Below, piece by piece: positions 8,144-17,667 of a stretch of DNA of 64,000 nt. This DNA comes from an uncultured Psychrosphaera sp. (GTDB lineage Bacteria > Pseudomonadota > Gammaproteobacteria > Enterobacterales > Alteromonadaceae). Location: contig NZ_CANMSK010000006.1 in NCBI RefSeq assembly GCF_947500655.1, positions 1 through 64,000 on the forward strand, written 5' to 3'. How positions within the stretch are numbered: the first letter of the stretch is position 1; every line of letters begins with the position of its first letter. The position numbers and the translations under genes are program-made. A model generated the notes under the pieces. That model worked only from the letters and a program-made list of their open reading frames with translations. It ran no database searches and was not told where the DNA came from.

Positions 8144-10315
8144 TTACAAACTCTTTGTTTGCAAATTAAGCGTGTTTTCAATTTTCTTTAGCTCAGAAGT
8201 AGCTTCAGGACTTTCTGACTGTAAATAATGTAATTTCGCTCGTTTAATGTCTTGTGGCACCTTGCCTTTACCGTAGTGATATATGTTAGCTAAACGCAAA
8301 CTAGCATCTTGCTTATACCGTTTAGAATTGGTGTCAGAGGGAAAGCCTAAAACAATAGTGAAGTACTTTATTGCCTGTTCATAATCCTGTTGTTCTTCAT
8401 AAACAAGACCTACGTAATAGTTTGCTTTTGCGTCTTTATTAGTAATTTTATTATAGTAAACCAACGCTTTATCTAAGTTTTTAACAGGTCCATAACCATA
8501 TTGGTACGCTATACCTAAATTAGAATACACACCATCATCACCATAACCGTATAAATTAGCTAGTCGCTCTAAATATATGATTGATTTTTTAATGTCTTTT
8601 GTTTCACCTGCTGAGTCAAAGTAAATACAATCTTCGCCACTACAAGAATAAGCAAGATAAAGTGTTTTGGTGGCTTCTTCATCGCCTAAATCGGATGCTT
8701 TTTTATGAAGTTCAAACCCTTTCTCAACATCTTGCAGATTTTTATTTATTTCAGGCGGGTCAATATAGAATTTGGCAATGTTGTTTAACGCTCTTATTTC
8801 GCCTCTATCAATCAACTGCTGATATATATTCATTGCAGTTTCTACGTCTTTTTCTGCGCTGGAATAAGACAGTTTTTTTCTAGCTAATTTATACATGCTT
8901 TTTACATCACCGGCATTCGCTGCCATTTCAAGGTATTTATAACCAGCTTGGTCTGCAGTATCCGCTTCATAACTAGACAATTGTCTTAGCGTTGGGATGT
9001 GTTGGTTTTTGTCGAGCTCTTGTAACAGCTTTTGCCGAAAGCTATCCGGCAACTCTTTTAGTAATTCAGGATCGTCCGTAAGATCCTCAATGATTTTTGT
9101 TTTTAATACTATATTATTGCTATCAAAAACAAATTTACGCCATTTATTTATTAATGCTGGCTGCTCAAAATCAGTTTCATCAATGTATGCCATTACCAAT
9201 CTATACATTGCGGCTGAATTACCTTCCTCTGCTAATTTATTAAGCGCATCATAAGCTCTGAATTCCTGCCTATTGTCATAATAATATTTACTAAGCTCAG
9301 TGAGGGGCTGAATTAAATCTAATTCTAATATTTGAGCTTGAAGTGATAAGAACTTTTCTCTCTCATTATTTTTTTTGTAGAGTGTTAATAATTTTTCTGT
9401 CGCACCTTGCGTATTTAAAAGCATTTCTTTCTTCGATAATGCTTCTAGCTTTTGGTTATAAAGTTCACGGTCTGAAGAAAAGTAGAATGTATAATATTCT
9501 CTAGTTTTCTCTCTATAGCTTTTAGTTTCTCTATCATTGATATCAAACGATTTAGAATTGAATTTAAATGGATAACGGGGATATCTGTACTGCTTAGCAT
9601 AAGCTAACGCTTCTGATTTTATATCTTCATTGCCTAACTTAATTATCTGCGTAAGTAATTCTTTAGCTTTGAATTTTTGTTTTTTACTTGTGTATATTTT
9701 AAACATCATCAACTGTAATTCATCCGACGATACAAGTTGTTCTGTTTTGACTTTATTATAAATATCTTCCGCGGCAAGAAATTCACTATAATCAAGGTTT
9801 ATTTCAAATAAGGATAAATAGTCATTTTTATCTGCATTGAGTAGAATCTTACTTTCTACTGCTTTTCGTTTTTTATATTCATAAAATTGCAGGAAATAAC
9901 CATATAAATTGATCAGCGCATTTTTATTACCGTCAAATTCCGGCGCAAATGATGCTGACTTTTCCAGTAAAGCTAGATACTTTTTTCGGCCATTGATAAA
10001 CATGCTTTCGTATTTAACAAACAAAACTCTAAATGCTTCAATATCTTCTGGTGAATCACTTTTTAGTACTAAGTCGTACCATTTATGGAAATACTCTAAT
10101 CCTTCTTTGGTCTCAGGAAATAAGTAGTCTTTATTCAAATCAAGCATGGCAGTAATATCACCTTGCTCAGCTTGAGCTATAAGCTCGGCTTTTTTAGCAT
10201 ATCTTGCTTGTGACTTAATTTGTAAGATTTGAGAGCTGTTATAAGAGCGATTTTCTGAACCAGCACAGCCAGTGAGGATAAAAACAAAAACGAGTAATGT
10301 AGTAATTAATTTCAT
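8144..10315 (-). CDS. TPR/Sel1-like repeat lipoprotein
   Basis: The protein is about 723 residues from the start chosen here, MKLITTLLVF, a lipoprotein signal peptide with lipobox LTGC. I preferred ATG 10315 to an upstream in-frame ATG at 10375 because AAGG lies about 5 bp before it and the signal peptide then begins correctly. The body is helical, with Sel1/TPR-type repeats such as AANAGDVKSMYKLARK, LGDEEATKTLYLAYS and LGIAYQYGYGPVKNLDKALVYY toward the C-terminus. Such repeats mediate protein-protein contact; the overall plan resembles AlgK-type scaffold lipoproteins, but no alginate genes are nearby. The gene is monocistronic. Confidence 0.75.
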   Translation of the reverse strand: MKLITTLLVFVFILTGCAGSENRSYNSSQILQIKSQARYAKKAELIAQAEQGDITAMLDLNKDYLFPETKEGLEYFHKWYDLVLKSDSPEDIEAFRVLFVKYESMFINGRKKYLALLEKSASFAPEFDGNKNALINLYGYFLQFYEYKKRKAVESKILLNADKNDYLSLFEINLDYSEFLAAEDIYNKVKTEQLVSSDELQLMMFKIYTSKKQKFKAKELLTQIIKLGNEDIKSEALAYAKQYRYPRYPFKFNSKSFDINDRETKSYREKTREYYTFYFSSDRELYNQKLEALSKKEMLLNTQGATEKLLTLYKKNNEREKFLSLQAQILELDLIQPLTELSKYYYDNRQEFRAYDALNKLAEEGNSAAMYRLVMAYIDETDFEQPALINKWRKFVFDSNNIVLKTKIIEDLTDDPELLKELPDSFRQKLLQELDKNQHIPTLRQLSSYEADTADQAGYKYLEMAANAGDVKSMYKLARKKLSYSSAEKDVETAMNIYQQLIDRGEIRALNNIAKFYIDPPEINKNLQDVEKGFELHKKASDLGDEEATKTLYLAYSCSGEDCIYFDSAGETKDIKKSIIYLERLANLYGYGDDGVYSNLGIAYQYGYGPVKNLDKALVYYNKITNKDAKANYYVGLVYEEQQDYEQAIKYFTIVLGFPSDTNSKRYKQDASLRLANIYHYGKGKVPQDIKRAKLHYLQSESPEATSELKKIENTLNLQTKSL

Positions 10316-10411
10316 TGTGACCTTTATAAGATGGGGCATAAATAAAACCTGTACTGCCAAGCAGTACAGGTTCATTTATTAGTTGGTTTTACATTCTCTT
10401 GAATTCAAATA

Positions 10412-10693
10412 CTAGGGGCTATTTACCTTTCATTTTACGCAACGTTGAGTGGAAAATCATTCCCAATCGCGGCATAAACATCGAGGTTTAATGGATTAAA
10501 TAAGTATGTTTATAACAAAGAGTGGGGATAATTTAACCTCAACCCGAAGGGCTGGGTCTATTTGTCACCCCAACTTCGTTCTTGTTATTTTAGCCAGACA
10601 CTTAAATAGAACCACTATTTGCGAGTCTTCTGCCTCGCTGGATGCAACAAATAGCCGCCAGCGTTGCAAAAATGAAAGATAAATAGCCCCTAG
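10412..10693. mobile_element. MITE-like 282-bp element with terminal inverted repeats
   Basis: The left end CTAGGGGCTATTTACCTTTC (10412-10431) and the right end, read in reverse complement from 10693, CTAGGGGCTATTTATCTTTC, match at 19 of 20 positions. The similarity continues through CATTTT and GCAACG to about 30 bp, with a 1-nt length difference. The roughly 215-bp interior has no ORF and several GC-rich short hairpins, more GC-rich than the flanks. CTAG at both tips is palindromic, so a target duplication cannot be separated from the repeat. It sits between the Sel1 lipoprotein promoter and the 3' end of the flotillin gene and looks like a non-autonomous element. Confidence 0.7.
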
Positions 10694-10713
10694 GTGTATA
10701 ACTTTATAATTTA

Positions 10714-12438
10714 TTAATATTTAAAGTTTTCATTAGTTTCCGTTGAGGTTGTAACATCTAAATTTTCGACCGTTTTTGTAGTATCACTTGTTGGCTGTTC
10801 TTTCTCATTTTTTACTAATGAGGCTAAGGCACTACCAGAAACTACATCTTCTAATGAACCACCTAAACCTAGCTCATTTAATAAAGCTGAAACCACAGGT
10901 GCTTGTGCTTTATAACCTAATGCAGCATTTGTAAGTTGTGACATAGGATCTGCACTAGAGTTTCCTGTACCGTCTGAATTTCCAGTAGATGCACCACCAT
11001 AACCTTGTAAGATTTTAATACCTTCAATATTTTTAAGTGGCTCAACTGCTTGAGCAACAACATTAGGTAATGCTTCTAGCATTGCTAATACACGACGAAG
11101 CTCTACTTGGCCTTCACTCAAGGCATTGTCTGCTTCATTAAGAATACGGCGACCTTCAGCATCAACTGAGTATTGTTTCTCGTCAGCTTCAGCTTTCATT
11201 ATGATAGCGTCGGCATCCGCTCTAGCGACAATAAGCTTAGAGTCAGCATCATCCTGAGCTGCTTTTTTAGTAGCTTCTGCACCAACAATAATACCTACCG
11301 CTTCACGCTCAGCTACTTTACGTGCATCAATGACTTCAATTTGCTTTTGACGTTCAGCTTTAGCAACCGCACCTGCAGTAACTACACCTTCCTCTTTTAT
11401 TACACGGTCTTGTTCAGCAGCGGCGGCTTTTGCACGAGCTGCTGACTCAGCTTCTGATTTTTCAGCAATGATAATTTGACGTTCTTGTTCAGCAACTTCA
11501 AGATCACGCTGTTGGTTAATTTGCATTTTATCGAGCGCTAATTTTTTCTCAATTTCCGCGGCTTCAACAGCACGATTTTTAGCAATTTCAGCTTGACGCT
11601 CTTTTTGCTCTTGCTCTTCGCGGCTAGCTGCGATTAATGCTTTTTGCTCGGCTTCTTTTACTTGAATTTCTTGTTGTTGTGCAATTTCAGCTTCACGTTT
11701 TTGTTGAGCAATAGCTAATGAATCTTTTGCGGCTTCAAGATTACGTTGTTCTATTGCAATGCGATTTTCTTGCTCAACTTCATTGGTTCGTTGTTTACGA
11801 CCTTCAATTGTTTCTGCAAGTTTTGCACGACCTTGGGCGTCAAACGCATTGTTTTCATCAAAGTATTCAAGTTTGGTTTGGTCAAAGCTAGTAAGAGAAA
11901 CAGATTCAAGTTCAAGTCCATTTTGTGCTAACTCGTCAGCAATGGCACTTTGTACTGCAAGGATAAAGTCTGGACGGTTTTTGTGAAGTTCATCCATCGA
12001 CATAGAAGCGGCTGCTGAACGGAGTGCGCCAACAAACTTAGACTCCATTAATTCTTTTACTTTATTTGGGTCATCCAAACGGTCACCGAGTGCTTGCGCT
12101 GCTTTAGCAATAGAACCTGTGTCACTTGCCACACGAACATAAAAGTCTGCGCCAACATCTACACGCATACAATCTTCAGTGATCAGAGCTTCACCTTCTC
12201 TTTTCTCAACACGAATACGCAACGTACGCATGTTAACTCTCATTAATTCTTGGAAACCTGGGATCAACATGACACCACCGGTAGTAATAACCTTTTCACC
12301 ACCTAAGCCAGTTTTTACCAATGCTGAGTCTTTTGTCGAACGCTTATACATTCTCGACAAGGTGAATCCAACGATGAAGATAACCAGTAAAAAGATACCG
12401 GCAATCGCTGCGTAAGCGATAACATTACTTAATTCCAT
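10714..12438 (-). CDS. yqiK: Flotillin-like SPFH protein (YqiK family)
   Basis: This 574-residue protein has an N-terminal membrane helix (about 8-28), an SPFH/band 7 domain (about 35-205) and a long Ala/Glu/Gln coiled coil (about 210-430) with many EAE/AEA repeats, then a flexible Gly/Ser-rich tail. Flotillins oligomerise and organise membrane microdomains. The gene follows an NfeD/YqiJ-type OB-fold membrane protein gene on the same strand, the usual partner of this class, with a 61-bp gap. Both probably come from one promoter upstream of 13120. Confidence 0.9.
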   Translation of the reverse strand: MELSNVIAYAAIAGIFLLVIFIVGFTLSRMYKRSTKDSALVKTGLGGEKVITTGGVMLIPGFQELMRVNMRTLRIRVEKREGEALITEDCMRVDVGADFYVRVASDTGSIAKAAQALGDRLDDPNKVKELMESKFVGALRSAAASMSMDELHKNRPDFILAVQSAIADELAQNGLELESVSLTSFDQTKLEYFDENNAFDAQGRAKLAETIEGRKQRTNEVEQENRIAIEQRNLEAAKDSLAIAQQKREAEIAQQQEIQVKEAEQKALIAASREEQEQKERQAEIAKNRAVEAAEIEKKLALDKMQINQQRDLEVAEQERQIIIAEKSEAESAARAKAAAAEQDRVIKEEGVVTAGAVAKAERQKQIEVIDARKVAEREAVGIIVGAEATKKAAQDDADSKLIVARADADAIIMKAEADEKQYSVDAEGRRILNEADNALSEGQVELRRVLAMLEALPNVVAQAVEPLKNIEGIKILQGYGGASTGNSDGTGNSSADPMSQLTNAALGYKAQAPVVSALLNELGLGGSLEDVVSGSALASLVKNEKEQPTSDTTKTVENLDVTTSTETNENFKY

Positions 12439-12499
12439 TTTAATTACTCCGAGTTAGTTAATAACTTTATTTTTTATGTTTTAAAATATTAGAGACTGT

Positions 12500-13120
12500 T
12501 TAGCTTTCATAAGGCATAGCTAGCCAGATGGCGCTATTGTCTATTTTTTTGACTAGGATAACTTTGTGATGCTGACTAAGAACCACACCTTCATCCATAG
12601 ATTGTATTCTGACGTTATGAGAGGTTTCATGCTCATCAAGCACAACCCCCATAGCAAATTTTGTATAGGTCGCATTACCAATAGTTATATCGGCAACTCT
12701 GCCTGCAAAGGTATCTGTACTAACCGCTGTGGTTTCAATTTTAGGAAACAGTTTGGCGAATAAATTACATAAAAAGCCATTTATAGTAAAAGAGGCAATA
12801 CTGACAGGGATAATGCTGACCCAAATTGGCATGTAACCAACCAAAGAATATGATATTGCGTTGGCGCCGTAACCGATAAGAGTGAACAAGCCAAAAAAGA
12901 AGGTTAACCAAATAATTAGCGGTACTTTACCTAAGCCTAAAAGCGTTAAGTGACCACCTACATCCGTGTCGACATCAAAGTCTATCGCACTATCAAAAGC
13001 ATGACTTAAACTCATACCAACTAATAACCCCAACACCTCAACAGTAAAAAGAATAATCAAAAAACAAAGTGCGAAAAAATATGGACCGTTAGTCGTATGA
13101 GTCAGAAATTCAATAAACAT
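12500..13120 (-). CDS. yqiJ: YqiJ/NfeD-like membrane protein with OB-fold domain
   Basis: This 206-residue protein has three to four hydrophobic segments in the first 125 residues and a C-terminal beta-rich OB-like domain (about 135-200: DTFAGRVADITIGNATYTKFAMG...HHKVILVKKID). This layout matches YqiJ, the NfeD-type partner of the flotillin YqiK encoded immediately downstream. The pair is thought to act on membrane fluidity or microdomain organisation. Cytosolic placement of the OB domain is inferred from the family. Confidence 0.85.
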   Translation of the reverse strand: MFIEFLTHTTNGPYFFALCFLIILFTVEVLGLLVGMSLSHAFDSAIDFDVDTDVGGHLTLLGLGKVPLIIWLTFFFGLFTLIGYGANAISYSLVGYMPIWVSIIPVSIASFTINGFLCNLFAKLFPKIETTAVSTDTFAGRVADITIGNATYTKFAMGVVLDEHETSHNVRIQSMDEGVVLSQHHKVILVKKIDNSAIWLAMPYES

Positions 13121-13213
13121 GCAGTTTCCTTACAGGATTGATTTATAAAAAGAATAAACGATGATCCTTATCGATTCAACTATATATACTTTGTTGTGGT
13201 TCAGCGGACTTTA

Positions 13214-13741
13214 TTAATCTGCTAACTCAGTAAGTAGCTGTTCACACCAATCGGCAATGCGTTTTTCAGTTAAGTCGTATTGACCTTCATCATCTAGAGC
13301 CAATCCAACAAAATGAGACTTATCTGCCGTTAATGCCTTTGATGCAATAAATTCATAATCATCACCATTTGGCCAGTAACCTATTGGGTTTGCACCTTGA
13401 TTAATACATACGTCGTGCAACATACCAAGTGCGTCTTGGAACCACTCTGCGTAACCTTCTTGGTCGCCAAGGCCAAATAATGCAAGGGTTTTACCTTTGA
13501 GGTCTAAACTTTCAACGTCTTGCCATTGGCTTTCCCAGTCTTCTTGTAACTCGCCAAAGTCCCAAGTTGAAATACCAAAAATTAAAACGTCAAAATCGGC
13601 AACATTGCTAAGTTCAGTATCTTTAATATTGAAAATTTCCACCACAGGAACGTCAAACAATTCATTTAATTTGGTTTGAATTTTTTCCGACGCTATTTCG
13701 GTATAACAAGTAGTTGAACCATAAAACAAGCCAATTTTCAT
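13214..13741 (-). CDS. fldB: Flavodoxin 2
   Basis: This 175-residue long-chain flavodoxin carries FMN as an electron carrier. The phosphate-binding loop GSTTCYTE is at residues 9-16, the isoalloxazine-side loop STWDFGELQEDWE near 57-69, and GLGDQEGYAEWFQDALG near 95-111; all fit the FldA/FldB family. The length and the position immediately divergent from xerD match fldB of related gammaproteobacteria. No operon partner is seen. Confidence 0.9.
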   Translation of the reverse strand: MKIGLFYGSTTCYTEIASEKIQTKLNELFDVPVVEIFNIKDTELSNVADFDVLIFGISTWDFGELQEDWESQWQDVESLDLKGKTLALFGLGDQEGYAEWFQDALGMLHDVCINQGANPIGYWPNGDDYEFIASKALTADKSHFVGLALDDEGQYDLTEKRIADWCEQLLTELAD

Positions 13742-13856
13742 AAAAATGCTCTTTGCAAAAAATAAAGATGACAGTATTAATTAAGTTAATACTAGGAAAA
13801 CGGCCGCAAGTTTAGCAAAATGCTAAATACAAAAACATATTTACGGAACATTATAT

Positions 13857-14762
13857 TTGGTGCTGGATTTACAACAACAAAACCAAGCTAATATTACTCT
13901 TTTTTTAGATCATCTTTGGTTAGAAAAAGGCTTAAGTGATAACACCTTGGCGGCTTATAAAAATGACCTGAGTCAGTTCAGTTTATATCTTGTTGAGGAA
14001 AATTTAACACTAAGTAATTGTAATGAAAGCGCGGTGGAAGGTTTTATCGCTAAGCGCATTGATAAAGGCATAAAACATCGTTCCAATGCGCGTTGCTTAA
14101 GTGCGATTAAGCGTTTGTTTAAATATTTGTTAGTTATAAAAGTACGTGATGATAATCCAACGTCATTAACTAAAGCGCCAAAGTTAGGGAAAAGTATTCC
14201 AAAAGTATTGTCGGAGCAAGATGTGATCGCCCTGCTTAATTGCCAAAACTTAGAAATTCCCATTGAGTTTAGAGACAGAGCTATGCTTGAACTTTTATAC
14301 GCGACGGGTTTGCGAGTAACTGAGTTAATTAGTTTACGTTTGGATAATATCAGCCTAACGCAAAACATTGTGCGTGTTGTAGGTAAAGGCCAAAAAGAAC
14401 GATTAGTGCCAATGGGGGAAATTGCCGCTGAATGGTTACAGAAATACATTAGTTTTGAGCGGCCACAATTATTAACTGGCGACTCAGATGTATTATTTCC
14501 ATCACGGCGTGGCAATATGATGACTCGACAAGCATTTTGGCATCGTGTTAAATATTATGCCTCACTGGCTGGTATTAACGTTCATTTGTCCCCACATACA
14601 TTACGTCATGCATTTGCAACACATTTGCTTAATCACGGTGCTGATTTAAGAGTGGTACAAATGTTATTGGGTCATAGCGACCTTTCAACTACTCAAATTT
14701 ATACGCATGTAGCTAAAGAAAGATTAAAATCTTTACATATGGAGCATCACCCAAGAGGTTAA
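13857..14762 (+). CDS. xerD: Site-specific tyrosine recombinase XerD
   Basis: This 301-residue protein resolves chromosome dimers at dif together with XerC. The N-terminal SAM-like core-binding domain (FLDHLWLEKGLSDNTLAAYKNDL) is followed by the catalytic domain with the Arg of ATGLRVTEL, the Lys of GKGQKERLVP, the HTLRH box, the later His of LLGHSDLSTTQIY and the nucleophilic Tyr. No ATG is available: the start must be TTG at 13857 or GTG at 13860, with CGGAA upstream. xerD-dsbC-recJ is a conserved order, though gaps of 250 and 148 bp suggest separate promoters here. Confidence 0.95.
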   Translation: MVLDLQQQNQANITLFLDHLWLEKGLSDNTLAAYKNDLSQFSLYLVEENLTLSNCNESAVEGFIAKRIDKGIKHRSNARCLSAIKRLFKYLLVIKVRDDNPTSLTKAPKLGKSIPKVLSEQDVIALLNCQNLEIPIEFRDRAMLELLYATGLRVTELISLRLDNISLTQNIVRVVGKGQKERLVPMGEIAAEWLQKYISFERPQLLTGDSDVLFPSRRGNMMTRQAFWHRVKYYASLAGINVHLSPHTLRHAFATHLLNHGADLRVVQMLLGHSDLSTTQIYTHVAKERLKSLHMEHHPRG

Positions 14763-15040
14763 TGCTTTTATTCCTCTGCGTATTTACGTACTATTTGGCT
14801 AACTGTTTACCCGTAGTGGTAAATCATTTATTACGTTCAGTTAATAATGAGATTTTTATTAGCAACTTTTAGCTAAAGAATGAAACTTAATTGACCTAAT
14901 GCTGGTCTACTACTTTACACAGATCAATTTTACTTATGCATAATGATTGTAAATAACCAACTTATAATCAAGGTTTTACTAATAAACGTGCTTATCGTGC
15001 TTATATAATTAACATGCAAATACAAAAAACAGGAATGACT

Positions 15041-15757
15041 ATGTCTTCAAAATTAACCACCTTTTTATCCGCTGTTAGCTTATTAGTTGTTTCTAACTTT
15101 GCTTTAGCAACTACTTCCGATGAAGAAGCTGCAATCAAAACAAAATTTGTTGGACTAGGTTTACAAGCTACTAGTATTAAAGACACACCAATGAAAGGCT
15201 TAAAAGAGGTTTCTACTGACCGTGGTATTTTTTATGTTTCAGCAGATGGTCAGTTTTTTATTGCCGGGCGTTTGTTTGACTTAAACAACAATATGAAAAA
15301 CCTAACAGAAGTCGCTATGCAAGAATTACGTCTTGATGGTATTGCCAGTTTTAAAGACTCTATGATTGTTTATCCTGCCAAAAACGAAAAGCATAGAATT
15401 ACTGTATTCACCGACACAACTTGTGGCTATTGCCGTAAGCTTCATGGTCAAATGAGTGAATACAATGATTTAGGTATTACTGTTCAATATTTAGCTTTCC
15501 CACGTGGTGGCATTAACAGCAAATCATTTTACGATATTCAATCAGTTTGGTGTGCACAAGACCAACAGAAAGCGATGACTGAATCTAAAAGTGGTAACAA
15601 TGTTAAATCAGCACAATGTAGCGCGCCAATTGAAGCTCAGTATAAATTAGGCCAAGCATCTGGTGTAAATGGTACACCGGCAATTGTTCTTGACGATGGC
15701 TCTATGATCCCAGGTTATAAACCGCCAAGTGAATTACTGAATATACTAGCTCAGTAA
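15041..15757 (+). CDS. dsbC: Thiol:disulfide interchange protein DsbC
   Basis: This periplasmic disulfide isomerase is about 238 residues from the start chosen. ATG 15041 has AGGA 6 bp upstream and begins a clean signal peptide (SSKLTTFLSAVSLLVVSNFALA); in-frame ATGs at 15014 and 15035 are less well placed. The N-terminal dimerisation domain precedes a thioredoxin fold with CGYC at residues 128-131, the DsbC active site. A second Cys pair near the C-terminus (VWCAQ, AQCSAP) and the cis-Pro region GVNGTPAIVL are present. It lies between xerD and recJ as in E. coli. Confidence 0.94.
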   Translation: MSSKLTTFLSAVSLLVVSNFALATTSDEEAAIKTKFVGLGLQATSIKDTPMKGLKEVSTDRGIFYVSADGQFFIAGRLFDLNNNMKNLTEVAMQELRLDGIASFKDSMIVYPAKNEKHRITVFTDTTCGYCRKLHGQMSEYNDLGITVQYLAFPRGGINSKSFYDIQSVWCAQDQQKAMTESKSGNNVKSAQCSAPIEAQYKLGQASGVNGTPAIVLDDGSMIPGYKPPSELLNILAQ

Positions 15758-15905
15758 TATTAGCTCACTGCTCCAACTCGTAGCTTACATTAAACTTAAG
15801 TCCTCTTAGTTTACATGTAGGTTACGCGTATTTTATCTCAACCTTGTTAGCCATATTCTTCTGACTACACTTAACATTCAATACAAGTGATCTATATAAC
15901 GTCCT

Positions 15906-17642
15906 ATGCTCAATATTAAACGCCGCGATATCAATAACGACCTATCAGGTCTTGCCGAATTTCATCCAATTATTCAAAAAATATACGCTGGTCGTGGGAT
16001 CACTAAGACAGAGCAAATTAAACGTTCTGCTGCTGACTTGTTACCTGTATTTACCATGAAAGGCATTCAAACTGCGGCTGAAGTATTAACCGATGTGTTA
16101 AACCAACAGCAACGAATTACTATTGTTGGTGACTTTGATGCAGACGGTGCAACCAGTACGGCATTAATGATATTAGGTTTAGCTAAACTAGGTTTTAAAA
16201 ACGTTAACTTTAAAGTACCTAACCGTTTTGAATATGGTTACGGGTTAAGCGTTGAGCTAAGCCAAGAGATCATTAATCAAGGTACTGATGTCATTATCAC
16301 AGTGGACAATGGTATCTCTTGTTTAGATGGAGTGGCGCTTGCCAAACAAGCTGGCATAAAAGTGATTGTTACTGACCATCATTTACCGGGAAAACAATTA
16401 CCCAATGCCGATGCGATTATTAATCCTAATCAACCAGAATGTGAATTCGCCAGTAAAAATTTGGCCGGTGTTGGTGTGGCGTTTTATTTATTATTAGGTT
16501 TACGATCTCACCTTAGAGACATTAATTGGTTTGAGTTAAATAACCACCAGCAGCCTAATTTAGCTGAATTTTTAGATTTAGTGGCATTAGGCACGGTAGC
16601 CGACGTAGTGCCGCTAGATAGCAATAATCGTATTTTGGTTCACCAAGGTTTAGCCCGTATTAAAAAAGGCGTTTGTCGTTCTGGTATCAAAGCCATAATG
16701 CAATTAAGCAATAAAGATGCGAGTAAAGCTAAGGCCTCTGATTTCGGTTTTGTTATTGGTCCAAGATTAAATGCAGCAGGCCGTTTAGATGATATGGCCT
16801 TTGGTATTCGTTGTTTGCTAACGGACAATATGGGCGCAGCCTTAAACATGGCCGAGGATTTAAACTCGTTAAACAATGAAAGAAAAGAAATTGAGCAAGG
16901 TATGCGTATTGAAGCAGAAGCAGCAGTTAATACCATATCTATCACTAGCGGAAATTTGCCAAACGGTATTTGCGTATTTGAAGAAAACTGGCACCAAGGT
17001 GTTATTGGTATTGTAGCGGGACGAGTCAAAGATAAGTTCTATCGCCCTACTATCGCATTTGCTCAAGGTGATTGTGACGCTAATGGTGAGTATGAATTAA
17101 AAGGCTCAGCTCGTTCTATTCAAGGTGTGCATATCCGTGATGTATTAGATCAAGTGTCTACGCAAAACCCAGGTCTTATCCTCAAATTTGGTGGTCATGC
17201 AATGGCGGCCGGATTAAGTATTAAAGCTGGAAACTTAGAACGATTTAAACTCGCCTTTGATGCTGTAGTACTTTCTCATTTAAGTGAAGAAGCGTTAACT
17301 CAAGTTACTTTAACTGACGGTGCATTACCGAGTGAATGTTTAACTAAAGAGTTTAGCCAACAACTTGATTTAGCAGGCCCTTGGGGACAAGCATTTGCCG
17401 AGCCCACTTTTGACGATCAATTTGAGATCATCAGTCAGCGATTAGTTGGAGCTAAGCATTTAAAGCTAGTACTAACTAACAGTGACGGACTTGTTTTTGA
17501 TGGCATTCATTTTAATGCAGACTTAAATGTTTGGCCTAATCCTAATATTAAACATACACATATTGTGTATCAGTTGGATATTAATGAGTTTAGAGGCGAG
17601 TCAAATTTACAGTTAATGATCAGAGACTTAATGCCAGTTTAA
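15906..17642 (+). CDS. recJ: Single-stranded-DNA-specific exonuclease RecJ
   Basis: This 578-residue protein of the DHH phosphoesterase family degrades single-stranded DNA 5' to 3' in recombination and mismatch repair. Motif I (GDFDADG, 75-81), the DNG motif near 134-136, the DHH triad at 157-159 and the later GTVADVVPL motif are intact. The DHHA1 region (GSARSIQGVHIRDVL, GGHAMAAGLS) and a C-terminal OB-like domain follow. Length is typical. It ends 26 bp before the convergent ABC permease stop. Confidence 0.95.
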   Translation: MLNIKRRDINNDLSGLAEFHPIIQKIYAGRGITKTEQIKRSAADLLPVFTMKGIQTAAEVLTDVLNQQQRITIVGDFDADGATSTALMILGLAKLGFKNVNFKVPNRFEYGYGLSVELSQEIINQGTDVIITVDNGISCLDGVALAKQAGIKVIVTDHHLPGKQLPNADAIINPNQPECEFASKNLAGVGVAFYLLLGLRSHLRDINWFELNNHQQPNLAEFLDLVALGTVADVVPLDSNNRILVHQGLARIKKGVCRSGIKAIMQLSNKDASKAKASDFGFVIGPRLNAAGRLDDMAFGIRCLLTDNMGAALNMAEDLNSLNNERKEIEQGMRIEAEAAVNTISITSGNLPNGICVFEENWHQGVIGIVAGRVKDKFYRPTIAFAQGDCDANGEYELKGSARSIQGVHIRDVLDQVSTQNPGLILKFGGHAMAAGLSIKAGNLERFKLAFDAVVLSHLSEEALTQVTLTDGALPSECLTKEFSQQLDLAGPWGQAFAEPTFDDQFEIISQRLVGAKHLKLVLTNSDGLVFDGIHFNADLNVWPNPNIKHTHIVYQLDINEFRGESNLQLMIRDLMPV

Positions 17643-17667
17643 GTCTCTTCCATCACTTAGCACTTAA

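Noticed and set aside
7944..8228. 94-codon plus-strand ORF between the TIGR03546 and Sel1-like genes
   Set aside because: It overlaps both neighbours' ends on the other strand, has biased composition and no convincing start signal.
14883..14910. Possible sigma-E promoter (AAACTT-N17-TCTAC) upstream of dsbC
   Set aside because: dsbC is in the sigma-E regulon of E. coli, but the -35 match is incomplete and spacing is off by one; too weak to list as a feature.
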